In this document: positions 57,534 through 64,000 of the stretch, one piece after another
How the letters are laid out: each line of letters begins with the position of its first letter
How positions within the stretch are numbered: the first letter of the stretch is position 1
Assembly: GCA_035079385.1 (NCBI GenBank)
Contig: JAVHKY010000012.1
Span: 7,158,501 to 7,222,500 of the forward strand
Direction of reading: 5' to 3'
Origin: Aspidiotus rigidus
Lineage: Eukaryota > Arthropoda > Insecta > Hemiptera > Diaspididae
Length of the DNA: 64,000 nt
Position numbers and translations under genes: made by a program
Notes under the pieces: model-generated
Seen by the model: only the letters and a program-made list of their open reading frames with translations
Told to the model about the DNA's origin: nothing
Databases searched by the model: none

Positions 57534-58029
57534 TGCCTTACTGCCTGTACTAAGTGCAGATTTTAAGAATTGTTTAATAGTGAGCGAATTTCTAATTTTT
57601 TTTTTTAAATATGCTTGTATTGAAGGGAGAGAATTGTATATGAATTATTTTCAAGTGGAAAGAGGAGGGAACACATAGGAGAGAACGGAGAAGTGCGAAT
57701 AGATTACAGGAAAAGGAATGTTTGCCTGTTAGGTTTCTTCTTCGCAGTAAGGATCGGATGGAGGAGTTAGAAGAACGGGGTTGGTGTGGTAGGTATGTCA
57801 GGTTAAATTTACTTTGAGTTATTGTGTATCCTTCTACTCGTATCCGATTCCTTTATTATCGTTCAGTACATCCGGGTAGCCTCGGTTGAAGTGTGCAGTT
57901 ATGGTATCAAATAGTATGGTAGTTCAGAAAAAGTAAATGAACAACAAAATTGGGGGACAAAGGTTTTTCTGCTGGAATTTTTTCATTGACTTGGTCTTTA
58001 CATGCTGTAGAATTTCACCTTCCTTAGAC
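57534..58029. other. No recognised gene
   Basis: Unique-looking DNA between the inverted minisatellite and the next tandem array. Confidence 0.35.
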
Positions 58030-59020
58030 CCGCTGGCACGTGAAGGGCCGGGAAGTCGCGTAAATTTCGGTTTTTCTCATTTTCCCCGAAAAACATGCTT
58101 CCCAGCGAAAGACATAAAGAAAACCAACTTCAATTTGATACCATATTTGACCTCTCAACGATGAAACCTTCACACTTAAAGACCTGATAACTTCTGGACA
58201 GTTCCATTTTGGTTCATTTGTATGAGTAAAGACAAAGTTTTTCTCATTTTCCTGAAAAGAATGCTCCCTAGGAAAAAATATGAAGACACCAAAATAGTTC
58301 TTCATGAAATTTATCTCGATTTGATATACCATATTAGACCCCTCGTAGTTGAATGCTTCCAACTAAGAACCTGTGGACAGTTTTGTTTCTTGGTTCATAT
58401 GTATTCATGTGAAGACAATGAAGTCTCATTTTTCTCACTTTCATGGAAAAATATACTTCCAAGGGAAGAACATAAACACACCAAAATTGTTCTTCATGAA
58501 ATTTCCTTTGATTTGATACCACATTTGACCTCTCAATGTTGAATGCTTCAAGCTAAACAACTTGATAATCTATGGACAGTTTTGTTTCTTGGTTCACATG
58601 GTTGTACACAAGCAAAGACAATGTATGTAGTCTCATTTTTGTTAATTTCCTGAAAAAATGTGCTTCCTAGCAAAAAAGACAAAGACACCAAAATTGTTCT
58701 ACATAGCATTTCCTTCAATTTAATACCATATTAGACCCCTTATAGTTGAATGCTTCAAGCTAAAAGATTTGATAACCTCCGGACAGTTCTGTTTTTTGGT
58801 TCCGTTACTACATAATTATTCAAGTACAAGTGCAGACAATAAAGTTTAATTTTTCTCAATTTCTTGAAAAAATATGCTTCCTAGAGAAAAATATAAAGGC
58901 ACCAAAATTGTTCTTCATGGAATTTCCTTTAATTTGATACCATATTCGACCCCCCAAAATAGAATACTCCAAGCTAAAAAACTTGATAACAACTTCTTGA
59001 CAGTTCTGTTTCTTGGTTTA
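58030..59020 (+). repeat. Tandem array, ~170-215 bp unit, about 5 copies
   Basis: Units repeat TTTTTCTCATTTTCCTGAAA, AAATGCTTCCTAG, GACACCAAAATTGTTCTTCA, TTTGATACCATATTAGACCC, GTTGAATGCTTCAAGCTAA and GGACAGTTTTGTTTCTTGGT. Starts lie near 58069, 58237, 58431, 58634 and 58850. Confidence 0.8.
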
Positions 59021-59062
59021 TATAATATATGTTAGGCTCAAAGACCGAAATCGGCCAATGGA

Positions 59063-60183
59063 CGAAAAAAGCGACCAGAACGCGTTTTGGATATTATGAA
59101 AAAAAATGCCAGAACCGAAAACTCGCGTTTTGGTCAGCTAGAACGCGTTCTGGAATTCCAGTACCAGAAACTTGTGTTGTGGTTAAGAGAAAAAAAGCAC
59201 AGAACGCGTTGTGGAAAAATGAAAATGTCACAACGCGACAAGGTTTTTTATTTCTCAAAAGTTACTTATTTTTACAACTTGAATTTTGGTGATATTTTGA
59301 ATTAGACATAACAATTTGTTTTCTACATTTACACCGGTTATCAATACAATACTGTTGACAAGTACAACTTACAAACCCCTGTTGACTCTCATATTAAAGC
59401 GGAGACTGAACAAAGAGATAGTGAAGAGGTAGCAGGGACATTTTCAACATTAATAAAATTACCGTCAGCGAGAGTGAATTTATTCCGCGCATACAAACGT
59501 GTCCTCCTTTGTACTTAACTTGTATAGATTAGAGGAACTGACTTCGCATATAACCACTAAAACACTTCGAGGAGCTGTACGGCCACGATCCACATCCGGT
59601 ACTCTTAACACAACATTCACACCAATAGCAACGGGTGATAGTCTGGAATCGGATAGCGCTAACATTTTTTGTGCCAGTTCTTGTTGGCCAGTTTCTGCAC
59701 ATTCCCGTTTACCATCGATTTGTTTCTTTGTTAGCAGACGCTGCACATCAATCGACCCATCGTTCCGTCACCATTTTGACCGTACTCTCTACAGTGTGTG
59801 TGACCTAACTGCCAACACACCGGAATTCGTGAGGTTCGCCACAAATGACACAAAAAATGTCGACCTTTTCAGGTGTTTCGTTATTTTCTTCAATCTAAAC
59901 TTACATACAAGAAATAAGAGTATTGTAAGGGAAATACAACCTAACCTCAGGTTGAAACAAGCTCGTTTTTCCGTGTACCAGCACAACTGCAATGACCACG
60001 TCGCGTTCTGGAATTTTCATTTTTCGACAACGCGTTCAGTGCTTTTTTCTTTTAACCACAACACAAGTTTCTGGTACTGGCAATTTCCCTTTTTCCAGAA
60101 CGCGTTCTGGCTGACCAAAACGCGAATTTTCGGATTCTGGCATTTTTTCATTAATCCAAAACGCGTTCTGGTCGCTTTTTTCG
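59063..60183. mobile_element. Foldback element with ~180 bp AACGCGTT-rich terminal inverted repeats
   Basis: The left arm (59063-59239) is the reverse complement of the right arm (60000-60183). Both start CGAAAAAAGCGACCAGAACG. The arms hold repeated AACGCGTT palindromes (three in the left arm), a pattern like subterminal transposase-binding sites. I saw no clear target duplication outside the ends. The interior carries a degenerate integrase C-terminal fragment, so it is either a non-autonomous derivative of an integrase-type DNA transposon or a foldback that captured such a piece. Confidence 0.75.
59490..59890 (-). pseudogene. KRBA2/Ginger-type integrase C-terminal fragment
   Basis: The minus strand reads EKVDIFCVICGEPHEFRCVG, a stop, then DGKRECAETGQQELAQKMLA, DSRLSPVAIGVNVVLRVPDV, DRGRTAPRSVLVVICEVSSS and NLYKLSTKEDTFV. 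The (A)..ML..S...(F)PP..IG.NV.V.(V/I)PDVDRG...PR(N/S)(V/I)L.VV....(D)LY(K)(L/I)(G/S)T arrangement is what I recall from KRBA2-like, transposon-derived integrases. The preceding CVIC...H..C is a zinc-ribbon-like part. There is no catalytic core and frame breaks are present. It is enclosed by the inverted repeats of 59063-60183. Confidence 0.55.
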
Positions 60184-62879
60184 GCGACACATTTCATCAG
60201 AACATATAACACAAAAAAACAAAACTACTAGACCACAATCTGCTTTAGAGTTGATCAGAATTGTATCAAGAGTAATATCTAACAAAATCTTGAATTTTTA
60301 TTTTACTATCAAAAATGATTCATGAAAGAGAAGGGAAGAGAACTATTCTGGTAGGTATCAAAAAGGATAAAACTGATGGCAGATGTGAGATGACTTGTTG
60401 AATGCAGTTGCAGAACAAGTATTACAATACAAACATTGAAAAAGGGTTTTCCAATTGTACAAATCTACTTTATTAGTTGCTTTTACAAGAGTACTTTCGG
60501 GTGTTATCCCATCATCAGTTGTGTCGCAACTTTTTTCAATGTTAGTGCACTACTTACACCTCACTCACTCATTATGAGTTCCGATAATAACACAAACATT
60601 CTTGCGACGCACAAATGCGCAATGAAAATAAATGGAAACTCGATGATGAAATGGAAACAATGGAACACAAATGAAAGGAAAATATTATATTATCAACAAT
60701 ATCATAGTACTTGATAATTGAGGTTTGGGGAAACAAATGATTGCAACAGAGGATTGCAAATTGCCAATTTAGGATGTATTCATAATTTGTGATCCGTGAT
60801 TTAATCTGTAACACAGTGTGACAATTTGTAATAACTTTTATTTCTCCAAATAATGAAATGAAATAAAATAAACAAAAAAGAAGGTTTCAACAATTTCCTA
60901 AGACCTCCTCTCTTCTCATCTAGTTTCCAGAAATGGGCGTACGGTAAATGTAGAGGGCGCCCCCTTGCCCCCTTTCAAATTGCAACGCATTTGCTTTCCT
61001 AAACATTGCATTGTTAGAAATCAGGATTCTCTGAAATCTATAATGTTCAGAAAAAATTATATTTTCTAAGTAAATTTCTCAATCTTTCATAATCTTTGAA
61101 AAATTCAGCAATACTAGGGTATCAAATCTAGTGCTACTAGCTATAGGTGTATAAAGATACGCTAAACCATCTCGCGAGATTGTTGCAACTCCAGCGGAAT
61201 TCTACATCAACTATCACATTTTGAGAGACACGTGTACTCCCCTCTTTGATGTACTGTTGTTATCATTAGGAACGTTTGACTGCTTCAAAATTTGACGCTA
61301 GAATTTCCTATGTATTCAAAATGCTTTCCTTTTAATTATTGGACTGTTGAATTGCGTTATCTTGCAATTGCTTCCCACAATATCACCGAAAAGTGAAGGT
61401 GAAAAACAAGTTGACATTTTAATAACACTGAATAAGAAATGAGCCATAAGCATAACTTGACTCTGGACTTATTTTATTCTCGCAGCTTTGTTTCTACATT
61501 CTGACAACGGAAAAACATTAAATGTATTATCCCTTTTCCTTGGAACGCGAGTAAAATCTAGATAACAAAACCATCTTGAAAAAAGGATGGCGAGACGAAC
61601 TAAGAGGAAAGAAACTCGTAATACATTAACAAAATAATAATCTGCTAGCTTATTAAGGTCTCCCGTTTGTGTACAGAAAAAAAAAACAAACTCGCTATTT
61701 GTATGTGTACGACCATGGAACTATGCGAAAGGAAAATCTTTAAAAATATATACAATTTTTATCGTTTTTTTCGCGGATGCTTTTCTGTACGTGTGCAAAC
61801 AGCGAAATTTGGAAGAAGTTGGGTCACCGTAAAGTGCCGGTATTTTCTGTTTCTTAAGCACAAGTCACGTTCCTTTAACATCGTGAAGTTCGACCGCAAT
61901 CCTCTCACCAAACCCCATTGTATCTATTCAAGATGGGAGGAGAAAAAGAGAGAAAAAAAAAACGAATTCCTCGTATTCCATACACGATTTCAGCCTAAAA
62001 TATTATCGACTGATGCGTGCTGGAAATTCCATATTTCTTATCAATAGGTGATGGCTCTTTTACACAATTGAGCCCATCGCTCGAAAACATTTTCCTTTAT
62101 TGATTAAATGAATTATAATCAGACACATACCGTAAGCGCATTCCAACCTTTATGAATCAATGAAATGAATATTTCGGGTATGTCTATACGAGAAATTGGA
62201 AATTACATCGTCGAAACGATAAGGGAGAAAGAAAAAAGGATTAATTTGATGGCGCCGGTGAGATAGATGACAAACTATTAAGTGCAAACGAAAAAAGAAG
62301 AAAAAAAGAGTTTCTCATCCGAAGAATAGAAGTAAACGCGGTAATCAATCAGTTTACTTTACAATCTCTATCACATTGCGCGCTTTCATTTTCGTTATTT
62401 AGCCCCTTCAGCATTTTCTGTACCTATATCTACGTCTTCCATCCATTATGCTCCGATGCGAAATGAGGGAAAAAAAACACAGCAATGCTGATTTGTAAAA
62501 AATCACTTCGTAGACGGAGAAGAAGAAATAGGATGAGAGAATTTACCAACACGTTCATGATGGAATTGAAGCGTTTCCGCGTTCCAGAAAGAATTTATTG
62601 ATATTTAACTCGAATTCTAGGTACTGTAAGCTCCAATCTTGTAAGAAATTCATCCCTAAATTTTTTTTAAATCGATCAAATATCTACTTTTTGGTCGTTA
62701 AGAAGAAATATTCAGGAAAATGAATAAGCGATCAAGCCTACGAAAACCTAAACTAAAAGAGAAAACTAACTCGTTTTCAAATCGCAAGTACGAGTGATAG
62801 AGGAGCACACCTGTAGCCGGAGTCTCAATTTGTAGTCGCTCCATAATAGTTTGAAGGCCTCGTGACATCGGTGTGAGTG
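60184..62879. other. No recognised gene
   Basis: AT-rich unique-looking DNA. A 126-codon frame at 61667-62047 (plus) and a 92-codon frame at 60436-60714 lack recognisable domains and sit in low-complexity surroundings; I do not call them genes. Confidence 0.4.
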
Positions 62880-63290
62880 GCGAGCCGCTGGCTGGGAGCC
62901 GTATAATCGACGTCAAATTGATCGAGTGTCAATTCTTGGTCGATATTGCTTCGATATGTCATTGTAAACGACCTCACATGAGGACGAAATGTTGACTCCA
63001 TTTTCACCCACTTGCCACGTCGATTTGAGCTCAATTTTGAGTCAACTTCTCAAAATCTTTTATAGACCTGAAATTGAATATCGTGTTGGGTCGATTTCAA
63101 GTTGATTTGTAGTTCTCTGGGAATATATGCTGGCCGACTTTAGATTGACCTCAAATTTAGAGTCGAATATGCAGTTCGAGTTATGATTCGTGCCAGCAAT
63201 TGTCGGACCGATGTAATTTTTGACGTCGATTTTCAGTCGGAAATCAAATCTGGTATTAAAAGTCGACTCAAAAGAGCTATTATCAGTAGT
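62880..63290. repeat. GTCGATTT-rich dispersed repeat, copy 2
   Basis: Diverged relative of 34780-35130, with the same order of GACGTCAAATTGATCGAGTG, GTCGATTTGAGCTCAATTTT, GTCGATTTCAAGTTGATTTG and related words. Not coding. Confidence 0.6.
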
Positions 63291-63477
63291 TCGGTTCCAT
63301 AAGTACATACCAATACTATATACCTAACAACCCACGCACCTGCGTAATGGCATTCAGCGTTCATTTGAAAAAGAAATTTAGAAAATTAGTACGGGGGTCG
63401 TTTTCTATTGAACCTGAAAATCTGAAATCATTGCAAGAGACGCACAATAGTCCTGGAGGTAGACAATTCGACCTTGC

Positions 63478-64000
63478 CAGTGGCGTAGCGAAGGGGGGGG
63501 GTTAAGGGGGTCGGAACCCCACCCTTGATGGTTAATTGAAATATTGAATTTATGCCGAAAAAGCAGGGGAGAAAGTAAAGCGTGCGATATTCATTGTTTT
63601 TGAAAGCGCACGCGAGTAGAAAATCTAATGATAGCTCAAAAGATAACAAAACAATGAGTAACCAAGACAAATCATTTCTCGTTTTTTCTTGCTTGGTTTG
63701 ATTTCATATCGTGACCCTCTTCTTCTTTTTCTTTTTTTTTTTTTCCTTCTTTAGTTGCTCGTGAATTAGTTAGGAACAGCCAAGTGTAGCAAGGCGTTGC
63801 ATTATGGATAAATTTGTTGTAAAAAGATTAAAATTGGATCCGTCTGTTTTTCAACCTGAAATTGATGAACCTCTTCATTGTGATACTTCGACTTCAGAGA
63901 GATTGATGGTGGATGAGTGCGATGATCTCGCGTCTGTCAACGCTTCTGAGCCTGAGGCTGAGGGTACCGATGTGAATCCGAATGATATTTCCTTATTTGT
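63478..64000 (+). mobile_element. 5' end of a hAT transposon, runs off the window
   Basis: CAGTGGCGTAGCGAAGG at 63478 has the CAGNGGCG start typical of hAT terminal inverted repeats. The 8 bases before it (GACCTTGC, 63470-63477) would be the target duplication, to be matched beyond the right edge. An open frame starts 326 bases inside (63804). The far end is outside the window. Confidence 0.7.
63804..64000 (+). CDS. Probable hAT transposase (ZMYM1-like), N-terminal part
   Basis: An open frame without stops from ATG 63804 to the window end (65 codons). It starts MDKFVVKRLKLDPSVFQPEI and continues acidic (ERLMVDECDDLASVNASEPE, then VNPNDISLF). Short MD(K/R)F-type starts followed by an acidic linker and NDI.LF are seen in hAT transposases and ZMYM1-like proteins, which then carry a TTF zinc finger and a dimerisation domain. 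Those domains would lie beyond the edge. The position inside a hAT-type terminal repeat supports the call. The frame is intact so far, so this copy could be young. Confidence 0.5.
   Translation, partial: MDKFVVKRLKLDPSVFQPEIDEPLHCDTSTSERLMVDECDDLASVNASEPEAEGTDVNPNDISLF

Noticed and set aside
61667..62047. 126-codon plus-strand frame as a host gene
   Set aside because: Basic, Lys/Phe-rich composition and no recognisable motif; no splice or promoter support.

Overview
This is a repeat-dense stretch of animal genomic DNA, most likely from an insect or another arthropod. Three things point there. Two spliced exons read as the Shaw (Kv3) potassium-channel T1 domain, including an HRDTQ segment as I remember it from insect Shaw. 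The window also holds BEL/Pao, Penelope-like (PLE), R1-like LINE, jockey/CR1-like LINE, Helitron and hAT sequence. Finally, the DNA is AT-rich, with long introns and simple repeats. The species cannot be named from sequence alone.

The host gene that organises the window is Shaw on the minus strand. Exon 1 (46943-47136) and exon 2 (21045-21177) join across canonical GT/AG sites into an unbroken 109-residue T1 domain, separated by an intron of about 25.8 kb. I found no later exon (S1-S6), so the gene probably continues beyond the left edge. Inside intron 1, on the opposite strand, lies an intact 354-codon intronless ankyrin-repeat gene (38029-39093).

Layout. Positions 1-9470 hold a decayed Pao element on the minus strand (LTR, polypurine tract, integrase, RNase H, RT, protease). 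It is interrupted by a 1.4 kb foldback insertion with a 15 bp target duplication and by a 3.9 kb AT-rich insert. Two PLE fragments meet head to head near 9875, followed by a ~100 bp tandem array (10135-11185), a ~55 bp array (13995-15255) and a ~350 bp T-rich array (17690-18755). A 491 bp MITE sits at 19140-19630. Next come Shaw exon 2 and a 4.9 kb near-perfect palindrome (22219-27105) containing LINE 3' ends. R1-like LINE debris spans 27.7-36.8 kb, with two pieces in 0.8 kb inverted-repeat arms. A 307 bp CT run and the ankyrin gene follow. A 3 kb array (42.9-46.0 kb) carries about 40 copies of the CRE palindrome TGACGTCA, then comes Shaw exon 1. The right part has a 96 bp array ending in a possible hammerhead-ribozyme remnant, an R1-like 3' end, Helitron coding debris between inverted minisatellites, a foldback element enclosing an integrase C-terminal fragment, and the 5' end of a hAT element running off the right edge.

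Two themes stand out. First, at least seven inverted repeats of 0.2-4.9 kb lie in 64 kb, several with short loops and high arm identity. Second, one composite repeat family (a GAGCTATAT...AGGAGGGGACTTGAAAAA module plus a TGACGTCA module) recurs through the whole window, next to LINE fragments and in long arrays.

Apart from Shaw, the ankyrin gene and the possible hAT gene at the right edge, nothing here looks like an intact protein-coding gene.
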